A stretch of 64,000 nucleotides of DNA. Source: Heterohyrax brucei (lineage: Eukaryota; Chordata; Mammalia; Hyracoidea; Procaviidae). The stretch covers positions 85,644,001 to 85,708,000 of the forward strand of contig CM053148.1 of NCBI GenBank assembly GCA_028571685.1. The letters are read 5' to 3'. The notes under the pieces are model-generated. The model did not search any database. It was not told the origin of the DNA and saw only the letters and a list, made by a program, of their open reading frames with translations. Each line of letters begins with the position of its first letter. The first letter of the stretch is position 1. Both the position numbers and the translations under genes were made by a program. Positions 20,311 through 30,485 of this stretch are shown piece after piece.

Positions 20311-21641
20311 CAGGAGCACAATATCCTGTGACTTTGGTGCTCTGAGCTTCTTGAGAAAGTGTGAGGTTAGATAATTCTCAATTCTAGAACATAACAAATG
20401 ATTTAATTCACACACAGTGCTGTCAAGTTGAGCTAAGGCCCCCAAACACTGATTGAAGGTCTACAGGTTTCAGGCCAGTTAAGGGTAGCTTTTTAACTAC
20501 CATTGAGCAAATACAACAGCCAGCACTAGTGACATGGCTGGGGACACAGGTAGCCGGTGCTACCCAGTTGGTCTAAGACCTCCTTACCAGAATGGCCACA
20601 GATTCTAGGTAGGGTTGGCATGAACCCTTAGCAAAATAAGCAAACACCATTGGCTTCAAGCCATTTGATTCTGCCTAAGAATGAAGTCACTGGCACTCAG
20701 ATGGGAAGACAGTTTAAACTGTCCCATTTGTCCTTGGGAAAACTTAAGACTACATACAAGCATGAAAAGAGCAGAGCCAACCAGGGATTCTATATCTTCT
20801 AATGTCCTCAGTGCATTAAACAAACAAAGCAAAAAGAATGACTATCTAACAAAGTTACCTGATCTATTCCAACTTACCACCATATCCACGCTGTCCACAC
20901 TGCCCCAGCAATTAAATGCTTTCCGAGCCAATAATCTCCATCCTATTTCAAGTCTACATTTGAATAAGACGATGAGAATGTTCAATATGGTCTCTCTATG
21001 TAGTTATAAATGATTTGCTCTCTTCTGTTTAAAAAGACGAAGAAGCTTCGTCTTAATTCTTACATTTAAACGTCTGAAACCTCACAATACTCTGTCTTTC
21101 AGCCAAAGGGAACTCAAACCAGAAGAGACGATCTAGCCTGCATCTGTAAAAAAGATCAAAGTTTATGGGAATAGAAAGTCTATTTGACATTATTGATAAT
21201 TCTAGAAACAGCACGATGTCAAACAGGCATCCTAACCTAGCTCAAAAGCTTCTCCTGGAAGCATTATGACTGGGGCTATTAATACATACTTACTGAAAAA
21301 GAAATTTCCTTCAATGGGAAAAAAAAAATCATGTGCTGGTGGGAGTTATGGTCAGAAGAACTTCTATTATGCAAACTTCTGTGCTTTAACAAACAGTGAA
21401 GGAAGGAAAGAAAATGCTTTCTACTTAAAGAGGTAATGGTATTTACAAGGCTGTAGGTTTAAATAAAACCAAAGGACATAAATAGTATCTCCCCTTCTCA
21501 CATGATCATTTGAAACAAACCAATATTCTGTCTCTGAGGTTCTCAACACATTCATCAGAGATAACTTTTCTACCATTTTCTTGGAGTCTATCCTCCCAAA
21601 TCATCTTGGAAATTATATCTACAAACCATCCTTCCGTCACG
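20311..21641. other. Repeat-poor unassigned stretch
   Basis: About 1.3 kb without a recognised repeat. A 110-codon + frame (20681-21013) has no domain that I recognise. A perfect 9-bp hairpin (AAGACGAAG / CTTCGTCTT, loop AAG) lies at 21034-21054. Confidence 0.4.
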
Positions 21642-22196
21642 TGTCATCAGCTGTGTTCTCTAGAGAAGAGATAATCAGTAAAGCATATAAAGTTATATAA
21701 AGAGAGAGATCTATATAAAGGAAACAGCTCACGTGGCTTCAGAGGCTAGCCCTGAACCAGGCTGGAGGTTTATCCTGATTCACATGGCTGAAGAGGTTGG
21801 TGAGCCCGAGATCAGCAAGAAAGGCAGCAGGGCTCAAAGGCTGCAAAGACCACTGACTCCCAAGGTGGCATGCAAGACCACAGGTAAGCTGCTAGCTCAG
21901 GTCTCAAGACCCATGGGTCAGGTAAACAGGAGCCAGCTGTAGGATCTGGACCCAGCAAGAACCCTTGAGTCTTACCAGAACGTCTGCTCATATGGGACAC
22001 AGGCCACGTGCCCAATGAAACTCCCTTTCAGCAGACTGGCTTGTCACAGCAGATCTCATCATGGAAGTGGTCATATTGTATCAAAGCTCATCATGGAATT
22101 GATCACATCATTGAATCATCACCAAACTACATCAGAAATTTTAAGCCACTGAGAAGTATGGCTCAGTCAATTTGACACACAATCTTAACAATCACA
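21642..22196 (-). mobile_element. ERVL-type (MLT2-like) LTR
   Basis: Plus strand begins TGTCATCAGCTGTGTTCTCTAGAGAAG and ends CAATTTGACACACAATCTTAAC then AATCACA: the reverse of the MLT2 pattern in which CAACTTGAC starts and CTCTAGAG ends the LTR. The centre (GAGATCAGCAAGAAAGGCAG; CTGCTAGCTCAGGTCTC) resembles the centre of 1942-2493 in reverse, so both may be one afrotherian subfamily. Confidence 0.6.
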
Positions 22197-22197
22197 A

Positions 22198-22547
22198 CAT
22201 TTATCTTCAACCTCCCTAACTGTTCTTTCTCATTTATACCTGAACACGCTCGTTTCTACTATCCTGAAAAATGTTTACCATGACTTTCATCTTGCTCTAA
22301 CCACTACCCCACAACTCCCTTAGCCATGCCAACCCATTGCTTTCCATCTATGCCCCATGTGCCACAATTGCATCTAGCTTCCTGAACAACAAACTCACTT
22401 CCATTGAAAAGTTGAACAATGACTCAGAAATCATCAAATAAAAAGAACATACTTGTGTTCTTATTTATTCTTATTGTGACACTTTCCACTGTTATCCACT
22501 CCGTTAGCCTTGAATCTCTCCTCCAAAAAACAAAGAAGATGAAGAAG
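22198..22547 (+). mobile_element. L2 LINE relic (second copy), part 1
   Basis: TATTGTGACACTTTCCACTG then TTATCCACTCCGTTAGCC and TTGAATCTCTCCTCC (22471-22525) follow the L2 block around a CATTCGACACTGTTGACCAC-like sequence. It ends in GAAGATGAAGAAGAAGAAG, the simple A/G tail side of the following SINE. Confidence 0.5.
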
Positions 22548-22704
22548 AAGAAGAGAAGTTCTGCTGAGTCAATTCTGACTCATAGCGACCCTAGAGGACA
22601 GAGTAGAACTCTATAGGGTTCCCAAGGAGTGACTGGTGGATTTGAACGGCCAATCTTTCTGCTTAGCAGCTGTGCTCTTAATCACTGCACCACTAGGGTC
22701 TCCA
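22548..22704 (-). mobile_element. AfroSINE, full-length
   Basis: Plus strand AGAGAAGTTCTGCTGAGTC to CACTAGGGTCTCC, with TTCTGACTCATAGCGACC, GGATTTGAACGGCC and TTAGCAGCTGTGCTCTTAATC. Inserted in the L2 relic. Confidence 0.85.
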
Positions 22705-23321
22705 TCAGTTCCTAGATTAGCTCTCTGACATAATTTTCTTCCTGCTTCTTCTTTTGTTCCCTTTCAGAGTCCTTTTGCATGTTTTCTTCTCCTCCGAACT
22801 TAGTAAACGTTTGTTTCCAAGGGTCTCTACTGTAAGCCCTCTGTTCTAATCCAACTAACCCTCAGCCATATCATCCATATTTATGTGTTAGTGGTGGTCT
22901 TTTAGCTTATAACCCTCTACCAGGTTGCAATCATGTATTTACAGCTGTTAAGAAGAAAAGCCTGGCTATCTACCGTCAGAACACCAGTCAATGAAAATCT
23001 TATGGGTCATGGTTTTCCCTCTGCATTGAGAGTGGAGTAGTCATTAGTTACAGGTCAATTCTGTGACAGTTAGAAAATGCAACACACACAAATGTCTATG
23101 TTATACAATTCCCTTGAACTCCACACGTCAGAGCAAATCTACTCTGCCTCCCAAGCCTAGTCCTCCTGTATCTCTGCAAATGCCTCAGCCTCTTACCAAG
23201 CTACCATGGCCTTGTTTCCCAGAAGCATCCTAAACACTCTACTTTTACTTCTCTTCCATATCTAGTTAGTAATCATCCTACAAATTATCTCTCTCTAACA
23301 TCCATCCTAGTCGCAACTATG
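22705..23321 (+). mobile_element. L2 LINE relic (second copy), part 2
   Basis: CTTCCTGCTTCTTCTTTTG, CCCTTTCAGAGTCCTTTTGC and GTTCTAATCCAACTAACC fit the L2 ORF after the GACCACTCC-like block. 22920-23080 is less clear. Much decayed. Confidence 0.4.
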
Positions 23322-23473
23322 ATAACCCTCTACTGTCAAGTTGATTCTGACTCATAATGACATTATAGCAGGGAACAGCCCCATAGAGTTTCCAAGGAGG
23401 GCTTGGTGGATTCAAACTGCCTACCTTTGGGTTAGCAGCCATAGCCCTTAACCACTACACCACCAGGATTTCT
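23322..23473 (-). mobile_element. AfroSINE, full-length
   Basis: Plus strand AACCCTCTACTGTCAAGTTG to CACCACCAGGATTTC, with GGTGGATTCAAACTGCC and TTAGCAGCCATAGCCCTTAAC. A short deletion shortens the region around GACATTATAGCAGGGAAC. Confidence 0.85.
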
Positions 23474-23499
23474 ACTATGATAGTGGTCAAGAAAAACTT

Positions 23500-23720
23500 C
23501 ACTATTTTGAGTCAGACAGAAGCCTATAAATCATGACTGGAAACTAGTCATTTATCTATAGAAAAGTTCTCTAAACTTCAGATTCCTAATCTCTAGAAGG
23601 ATGAGCCTAATAAATAAGCCCAGTAATTCTTTTTGCAGAGGGTTTTTAGAAAAATTAAATGAGATATTATGTAAGTAGTTTTGCAAACATTTGTTAGTAT
23701 ACAATAAACCCTTTCATAAA
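23500..23720 (+). mobile_element. MIR SINE, diverged
   Basis: ATAAATCATGACTGGAAACTAG, CATTTATCTATAGAAAAG, CTAAACTTCAGATTCC, AGAAAAATTAAATGAGATATT and AGTAGTTTTGCAAACATTTG follow the MIR order, with weak identity. Confidence 0.45.
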
Positions 23721-23917
23721 TAAATTTTAATTAATATTAACTTTCCACAATGAAAATTTGATTCATTGTTTTATTTTCCTTATTATAATTCTAAAATTAA
23801 TTTCCTGGATAAGTGGATAAGTTCAGACTTCTCATTTCAGCATCTATGAACTTCATACACTGACTACTTTTTATCTTAAGCCTCATTTCCTTAAACGTTC
23901 ACTTGCCATTTCTTTTA

Positions 23918-24015
23918 CAGACTCTTGGAGACGATTATGGGTCCCTAAGCATGCCATGGTGTGACTATGAGTCACAACTGACTCAACAGCAATGGTTTTT
24001 TATTTTTTATTTTTT
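23918..24015 (+). mobile_element. AfroSINE tail fragment
   Basis: ACTCTTGGAGACGATTATGGG, a short decayed body, then GACTATGAGTCACAACTGAC and TCAACAGCAATGG with a T-rich end. Lacks the tRNA-like head. Confidence 0.7.
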
Positions 24016-24027
24016 TTACTATATGCT

Positions 24028-24200
24028 CTTTGGAAACCCTGGTGGCATACTGGTTAAGAGCTATGACTGCTAACAAAAGGCTGGCAGTGTGAATACACCA
24101 GGCACTCCTTGGATACCTCATGGGGCAGTTCTGCTCTGTTTTATAGGATTGCTATAAGTGTGAATCAATTCAACAGAAATGGGTTTGGGGGTTTTTGCTC
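24028..24200 (+). mobile_element. AfroSINE, full-length (cluster member 1)
   Basis: TTGGAAACCCTGGTGGCATAC head, GAGCTATGACTGCTAAC, weak B-box GTGTGAATACACC, tail GTGTGAATCAATTCAACAG and TTTGGGGG(TTTTT) end. Confidence 0.9.
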
Positions 24201-24206
24201 AAGCAT

Positions 24207-24368
24207 CTTTGGGGACCTGGTTGCACAAAGATTGAGAGTGCAGGCTTCTAACCTAAAATTCAGCAACTTGAATCCACAGGTTTCTCCTTGGCAACCCTGT
24301 GGGGCAGGTCTACCCTGTCCTATAGGATTGCTATAAGTCAGAATTTACTCTATAATAATTTTACTATT
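24207..24368 (+). mobile_element. AfroSINE, diverged (cluster member 2)
   Basis: TTTGGGGACCTGGTTGCACAA head, AGGCTTCTAACCTAAAATTC, CTTGAATCCACAGG B-box, GGGGCAGGTCTACCCTGTCC, tail TAAGTCAGAATTTACTC. Direct orientation, right after the preceding copy. Confidence 0.85.
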
Positions 24369-24387
24369 AACTTTTTAACATACTCTA

Positions 24388-24590
24388 GGGCCCCTTGTAG
24401 CACAACGGTTAAGTACTTGGCTGCTAACTAAAAGGTTAGTGGTTCAAATCCAACAACCACTCTGTGGCAGAAAGAGGTAACAATCCGTCCACAAAAAGAT
24501 TAGTCATGGATACTCTATGGAACAGTTCTACTCCACCCTATATTGTCACTATGAGTCGGAATGGACTTCACAGCAACAGACTTAAACATA
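24388..24590 (+). mobile_element. AfroSINE, long form (cluster member 3)
   Basis: GGGCCCCTTGTAGCACAACGG head, TTGGCTGCTAACTAAAAGG, GTTCAAATCC B-box, an extra segment (CACTCTGTGGCAGAAAGAGG; ATCCGTCCACAAAAAGATTAG), tail CTATGAGTCGGAATGGACTTC. Confidence 0.85.
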
Positions 24591-24732
24591 CCCTGTTGCT
24601 GTATCATCTGTGTATCAACATTACTGTATCCTCCCTCCTTCCCCATTCAAACGATTGCTATAAACTCCATAGATGCAAGGATCTGGTCATCTCTTCATCT
24701 TGGAATCTGGTCCAGTGTAGTAGGTGCATCTA

Positions 24733-24835
24733 GAATGCAAGGGAGAGAGGGAGAAAGGGAGGGAGAGACAGAGGGATGGAGGATGGAGGGATGGAAGGAA
24801 AAATAAGGAGAAAAGGAAGAGTGAATAGAAAAAAA
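24733..24835 (+). repeat. Purine-rich GA/GGA tract
   Basis: About 100 bp of G+A-rich sequence with GGGAGAGAGGGAG, GGATGGAGGATGGAGGG and A runs. A simple-sequence tract; the 81-codon frame at 24561-24806 ends in it and is not a gene. Confidence 0.85.
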
Positions 24836-25139
24836 AATTATTTCTCACTCTTCTGAGATTCCAGGATTTTTTGTCCTCAGCTCTTGAAAGCTCATTGCTC
24901 CCTATTTTTATATAGCAAGATAAGTTGTAACTGTTCATGTAGAGAGTTGATGTCTTCACCTCCCTGCAAATAATTTTCCCAGCAGCTCTGCTTTGGTACT
25001 CCCTAGAAAATGGAATCTTTGCCTCCAACTTTTTCTATCCACCTGGATCTTTAGGTCTTCATCCTATCAATGATTTTATCCCTTCAACATCTTATGGTGC
25101 CCTTAGTATAAGGAGAGCAAAGGAAGAATTGCTGAAAGG
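24836..25139. other. Unassigned, no gene seen
   Basis: AT-rich sequence; a 113-codon minus frame (24687-25028) crosses the purine tract and is low-complexity. Confidence 0.35.
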
Positions 25140-26215
25140 AATTTGTGCTTTTCTTGTACTGCTGTTTTGTGCCTCCATGTTAATTCCAACTCATATTGCC
25201 CTACAGGACAGAACCATACTGCCCAATACAGTTTCCAACACTGTAATCTTCATTATCAGTTTGATTCCTGTGTATTCTATCTAGCGGAGGTCCATGTATT
25301 TATGTTGCTGAGTAAAGGGTATTTGCAGTGAAGAAGTCATTTCTATCACCAAGATCATATTTTCCAACTACTGATCCTTCTTTGCTTCAGATTTTCATAT
25401 TCCAATCACCAGTAATTGTCAATGCATCATGACTGCATGTTTGATAAGTTTCAGGTTGCACAAGTTGGTGAAATCTTCAGTTTCCTCTTATTTGGCATTA
25501 GTATATGTTGCATTAATTTGACCGCTACTTATACTAGCTGGTCTTTCTTGTAGGCATAAGGATCCTGTCACTGACAGTATTGTACTTCAGCAACTATAGT
25601 TGCTGAAATGCTCTTTTTTGACAATGAAAGCAATGCCATTCCTCTTCATTTTGTCACACTTAGCACAGTAGACCATATGATTGTCAAATTCAGAATGGTC
25701 AAAACTAGCCCATTTCAGCTCAATAATGCCTAAGACCTTGATCTTTAAGCAGTCCGTTTCATTTTTGATCACTTCCAATTTTCCTAGATACGTATTTCCT
25801 ACATTTCATGTTCCCATCATTAATGGATGTTTTCAGCAGTTTCTTCTCATTTTGAGTTGTGCCACATCAACAAATGAAGGTCCCAAAAGCTTGACTCCAT
25901 CCACACCATAAAGGCCCACTCTACTTTGAAGAGGCACATCTTTCCCAGGTGACATTTCAACCTCAGGGGCTCATCTTCTGCCACTACCACAGACAATGTT
26001 CCACTGTTATTCATAAGATTTTCATGGGCCAGTTTTTCCAGAAATAGACTTCCAGGTCCTTCCTCCTAGCCTGTCTCAGTCTAGAAGCTCCAACAAAAGC
26101 CATCCACCACGGATGACCTTGCTAGTATTTGCAATATTGACGGTGTAACTTCCAGCATCGCAGTAACACTCAAGGCACCACAGCCCAACAAACTGACAGA
26201 CATCCAGGGATCCTT
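25140..26215 (-). pseudogene. RTE/BovB-like LINE, 5' region and endonuclease relic
   Basis: The minus strand reads from the LINE 5' end (about 26215) into the endonuclease part of its single ORF. The clearest stretch is the minus frame at 25587-25778, whose peptide includes LGIIELKWASFDHSEFDNH and KMKRNGIAFIVKK. This matches the apurinic-endonuclease region of RTE/BovB ORFs: the (L/I)LGI.ELKW motif and a following RNG(I/V)A.I(V) block. The upstream 5' region (25800-26215) contains GAGCTTCTAGACTGAGACAGG in minus reading and is the part shared with the tRNA-Gly-headed SINEs. At the other end, 25150-25260 looks like an AfroSINE in the same orientation. Stops and frameshifts show that it is dead. 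The reverse transcriptase is absent here. Confidence 0.7.
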
Positions 26216-26577
26216 GGCCAAGAGGCACCATATTACCTTCTCACACTTCTTTTTACTTAATATAGGTCAAACTAGGTTTCTATTCCATGCAACTGAAAGA
26301 TGCCTAAATAGTTTACTTTGTACCTTTACTGGCCTGAAAAATAAGCAGCATAGACATCAACAATATAATCATGAGAGATTTATGGAGGGATATATTCCTG
26401 AGCAGAGACTCTCCCAAAGTGAGGAAGAAAGGGAGCTACCATTTAAGAAAGCACCTTTTAGCCATTCAACTCTAAGCTAGCTGTCTTGAAAGACATTATC
26501 TCATTTCGATAATCAGTTCTTCAACATGGGGGGAAGTTTGTTCTTCCATAGTGCATGGAAGAAATATCTCTTCCTAA
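26216..26577. other. Unassigned, no gene seen
   Basis: An 88-codon + frame (26214-26480) has no recognisable domain. No repeat recognised apart from the flanking TG tract. Confidence 0.35.
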
Positions 26578-26648
26578 AGTGTGTGTGTGTATGCGTGTGT
26601 GTGTGTGTGTGTGCACATGCGCGAACGTGTGTGCTTGTGTGTGTATGT
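26578..26648 (+). repeat. TG microsatellite, interrupted
   Basis: (TG)n with ATGC, CACATGCGCGAACG and CT interruptions over about 70 bp. Interrupted tracts mutate slowly. Confidence 0.9.
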
Positions 26649-26672
26649 CTATGACCAAAATAAGTACTTTTA

Positions 26673-26885
26673 GGTGAGGCCCTGGGTAGCACAAATGGTT
26701 AAGTACTTGTCCACTAGCCAAAAAGTTGGCAGTTCAAACCCACTCACAGGTACCTCCAAAGACAGGTCTGGTGATCTGCTTCCAAAATATCACAACACTG
26801 AAGATTCCATGAAACAATTCTATTCTGCACACATGGGGTCACCATGAGTCACAGTCGACTTAATAACAGCTAACGACAACACTAC
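26673..26885 (+). mobile_element. AfroSINE, long form
   Basis: GGTGAGGCCCTGGGTAGCAC head, CACTAGCCAAAAAGTTGG, GTTCAAACCC B-box, GGTCTGGTGATCTGCTTCC long-form segment, tail CATGAGTCACAGTCGAC then AACAGCTAACGACAAC. Confidence 0.85.
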
Positions 26886-27517
26886 TGCCTTCAGTATTAG
26901 GTGGAAATAACATTCATTATAAACATGATACTTAAAAATGTTAAAATTAGGACTGAATGAGAAGTCAGTGAGGCAAGAAAATGTGAAAGGAGCTGGAGAC
27001 CAAGACATAAGCTGAGGGACAGAGGGCAGGTGGCTAGTGGAGAGGTGACAGCACAAGAACGAAGAGAAAAGAACACTGTGGGCAGTCACAAAGAATACAA
27101 TAGTGGACAGAGATAAATCAGGTTTAAAAAGAAAATCCTTAAAAGCTCCAGACAGCTGTTGAAAGCAACATGTCCAGACAGATAGAAAATGTCTGGGAAA
27201 GAGAAAAACTGGTTCATGGAAAATCCCATTAAGGGAATTGATGATTACTCAGTGTGTCAGGTAGGCGCTCGATTATAAGGTTTGAAGAGATAACCCAGAA
27301 AACAAAAACAAATGCTCCCAGTTATCAGAGGCTCAAAAAGAAAAATCTACCTGGATCCAGATTAGAAGCAAGTGCAGAAGAAGACTGTGATCTGGAAACT
27401 AAAGGTGTGTAAAAGCCAACTTTCTGTTCCACAGAAAGCTTTATATTTTAATTAAAATAAATAACAGAGTGTTGTACTTAGAGAAATGTAGCTAGCAAAG
27501 CAGAGATCTATAATGTG
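26886..27517. other. Unassigned, no gene seen
   Basis: Moderate to AT-rich; an 89-codon minus frame (26820-27089) starts inside the SINE tail. No repeat identified. Confidence 0.35.
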
Positions 27518-27531
27518 CACACACACACACA
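27518..27531 (+). repeat. Short CA run
   Basis: About seven CA units next to the tail of the following minus-strand SINE, possibly grown from the A-rich tail. Confidence 0.8.
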
Positions 27532-27706
27532 TAAACCAAAAACCCCACTGCCATCAAGCTGATTCTGAGTCACGGCGACCCTGCAGGACAGAGTAGAACC
27601 ACCCCATAAGGTTTCCAAGGAGTAACTGGTAGGTTTGAACTGTAGACCTTTCAGGCTTTCAGGTGGTAGCCACTGTTCTTACCCACTGCACTACCATGCC
27701 CTACAC
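27532..27706 (-). mobile_element. AfroSINE, full-length
   Basis: Plus strand AAACCAAAAACCCCACTGCC to CTACCATGCCC. GAGTCACGGCGACCC, then CATAAGGTTTCCAAGG. A small tandem duplication CTTTCAGG(CTTTCAGG) is at about 27646-27661 inside the head. Confidence 0.85.
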
Positions 27707-27707
27707 A

Positions 27708-27745
27708 AACATATATATACATATATACATACATATATGTATGAG
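27708..27745 (+). repeat. TA/CATA simple repeat
   Basis: ATATATATACATATATACAT followed by more of the same, AT-rich alternating sequence next to a SINE. Confidence 0.8.
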
Positions 27746-28469
27746 GATGAGTATAACACTCTACTTAACATATTATTAAGAAGGGATTATGAGGATTAAA
27801 GTTCAAAGCCTCTTGGTCATCATTTTGGGTGGATAAATCCTTGGTAATGAGATCCCTGAAGTGGACAGGATCAAGAGTAGAATCCTTCTACATGCTTAAC
27901 TGACTTTAGAACCAGAGACAGGGAATGTTAGACTTGAAGAGGAATCTTGGAGTCATCAAGTATAAAACACTAGTTTTGTTCATACATGGTCCAAGGCCCA
28001 GAGAACAGGAGAGACCAGACCAACATCACACTTACATGGACCACACAACTGAAAGGGATCAAAAGTGCTTTTCCTCCCACCTGGCTCCATTTTATTTTGA
28101 AATACACCTTCTGGGTATTTCTTCTGTAAACCTCCATAAACTCCAGACATGAAGAGGGAATGTAAATGGTATAACCAAAAAGGCAATTTAACTAAGTTAA
28201 GAATATCACCAACACACACCTTCTTTGTGGGTGAAAGCAATCAATTTCACAAAAGTGTGGTAGGGGAGGAAAAATGGGAAATAATAAAAATCATCTCCAA
28301 AGCTAAATTTTTGTATTCTAGTTATCCACGTATCATGTAAATGATTACCTTTAATTTACCAAAAAAAAAAAAAAAAAAAATCCCATCGATTATAAATTTT
28401 CTGTTCTTGGAGACAGGACAGACAAATGTGTGTGTAGGCACATACTTAAATGCATGCAAAAATGTTAAG
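27746..28469. other. Unassigned; poly(A) tract inside
   Basis: No gene or repeat that I can name. A run of 20 A at 28361-28380 makes long lysine codons in the frame at 28341-28658, which is artefactual. The run could be a remnant retroposon tail. Confidence 0.35.
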
Positions 28470-28485
28470 AAAATGACTCTGAAAG

Positions 28486-29818
28486 GATATCGATATACCA
28501 TTTGTCCCAGTAATTCCACTACTTGGAATATATCCTACAGAATCAAGACCTTTCACACCAATGGACACATGCGCCAGAATATTTGTTGCAGCACAATCCA
28601 CGATAGCAAAAAGATGGAATCAACCCAGATGCCCAACAACAGAAGAATGGGTAGGTAAACTATGGTAAATATACTCAATGGAACACTACGCAATGACAAA
28701 GAATAAGGATGATTCCAGGACACATCTCCTAATCTGGTTTCAACTGGAAGACATTATGTTGAGTGAAAGTAGTCAGTGACAAAAGGACAAATATTGTACG
28801 AGACTCTACGATAAGATCTCAAAAACAGACTTGTGTATAGAAGAAAAGACTCTTTGACAGCTGCAAGGGAGGGGAGAGAGGGAGGGGGAGAGGGAAGGGT
28901 TTAGTTTAGATAGTTGCTAGAAATCTGGTTGGGAGAAAGCGGTGATAGTGCACATTAGAAACAAGAACAACATTAAGTGGACTTTAGCATAACTTGAGTA
29001 CTCCCTCCATCTTAACCCAATATTGCAAAGATAGAGTAGCTGGGGCAGGGGGCAGGGGACCATGCTCTTAGGTGAAATCGAGGCCAATTGGCACAACTAG
29101 CGTTTTGCTGAGAGAGCTCTCTGCACCCCACGTCAGTGAGTGGCATCTGGGGTCTTAAAAGCTGCCAAGCTGCCATCTGAGGACACAGCAAATGGTCCCA
29201 ACTCAGCAGGAACAGATGCTCACCAAGGACCAAAATGACATGTGGTAAAAACAACCTAGAAGACAGAGAGACCCACAAGAGTGGGTGCCTACATCGACTT
29301 GGGACCAGAAGAACCAGATGGTGCCTGGCCACCACCAGTGATAGCCATGATGGAGCTCACAGAGAGGAGTCTCACTGGCAACACAAGAATAAAAAGGGGT
29401 GCATCCTGAGATCTCCACTAAAAGACCTCAATTGATGGTCCAGCGGTTTCAGGGTTCCCCTGAGAGCATGGCCCCCGGCCCTGATGCTGCCCTTACCCAT
29501 AAATTATTACAAAGGTCCACTCTTTGGACAGGAATGGATTGGACTTGGCGATGCAGTGACCATATATTGGATGTACTTCATGGTTCTATACATCTACACG
29601 ATTTCATCTTGCTGACCTCTGGCTGGAGGAAGGGGAGTGGATGGAGAGGAGGGGAAAGGAGGCTGTTGGGAGGATGAGACATGTATGGAGCAGAGAGGAA
29701 TAGTGTGCTGTCACCGGACAGGGAGAGCAGTGGAAGCTGCATATAGATGGGCATGCAAATTTATAAGGGAATGTACATTTTCACTCAGTCATGTTAAATA
29801 AAAAAATAAAAAATAAAT
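28486..29818 (+). mobile_element. 5'-truncated L1 insertion with target duplication
   Basis: A 1333-bp L1 end. 28486-28850 is the end of ORF2: GTCCCAGTAATTCCAC, ATATCCTACAGAATCAAG, ATGGACACATGCGCCAG, AAAAGATGGAATCAACC, CAATGGAACACTACGC and ACATTATGTTGAGTG. 28851-29818 is a long G-rich 3' UTR ending in an A-rich AATAAA repeat tail. A 16-17 bp direct repeat AAAATGACTCTG(G)AAAG is at 28470-28485 and 29819-29835. ORF2 is frame-broken. Frames at 29012-29677 on both strands lie in the UTR. Confidence 0.85.
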
Positions 29819-29835
29819 AAAATGACTCTGGAAAG

Positions 29836-30292
29836 AAAATAACAGTAGACTCCTGGAAGAGGTTTGAGGCAGGCAAATGACATCATATTGAGGCACCCAG
29901 GTCCTTTTCATCACAAGTGTTGGCACCAGAGTACAGTTAGTCTTCATCCAAGAAGACAACTGAGAAATAACAAGATTAGTTGGACAGGTGTGGCAAAACT
30001 GTAGATTCTCCCTATTAAATTCAGGAACTATTTTAAACAGAAAAGCATATTTCTTAAAAAAAGAAAGAAAAAGAGAAGGGCACAGGCACTAGATAAATAG
30101 TGAAGAATAGATTCTACTTATGGTAGATCTCTAAAGATTTCTGGAGGCCCTTACCCAGTCCAGCTCTAGCACCTCCTTCTCCTAGTCAGGGCAATGCACA
30201 GAGATGAAGATGCCAGGTTCCTGGCATGAGGCCTCAAAACTGGAGTTCAGTCTTGTTTAGGGGAGTTGATGAACAGAAATCATATTTGCTGA
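29836..30292. other. Unassigned, no gene seen
   Basis: No recognised repeat. A purine-rich AAAGAAAGAAAAAGAGAAGGG is at about 30059-30079. Confidence 0.35.
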
Positions 30293-30485
30293 AGTAGAGG
30301 GTTAAAAAAACACGAAAAACCCTCAACGAGATGGACAGACACAATGGTTGACACTATGACACAATGGTTGCCACTATATGTCAGTATGTCATACATACCG
30401 ACAATCATAAAGATGGCACAGGACCAGATGCTTCACTCTGTTATGTAAGAGATCGCCATCAATCAGAGCTGCCTCCACGGCAACT
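30293..30485 (+). mobile_element. RTE LINE 3' end, with internal duplication
   Basis: AAACCCTCAACGAGATGGAC, GATGGCACAGGACCAGATGC and CTTCACTCTGTTATG are RTE 3' blocks. A 20-bp unit is tandemly duplicated at 30338-30357 and 30358-30377 with one mismatch. The tail is decayed. Confidence 0.65.

Noticed and set aside
29235-29435. A 66-codon frame conserved in the L1 copies at 29.2 and 52.2 kb
   Set aside because: The two peptides are similar because the DNA is similar. The opposite strand is open and equally alike, and the third copy (12.1 kb) does not keep the frame. It lies in a 3' UTR, so there is no evidence of coding.
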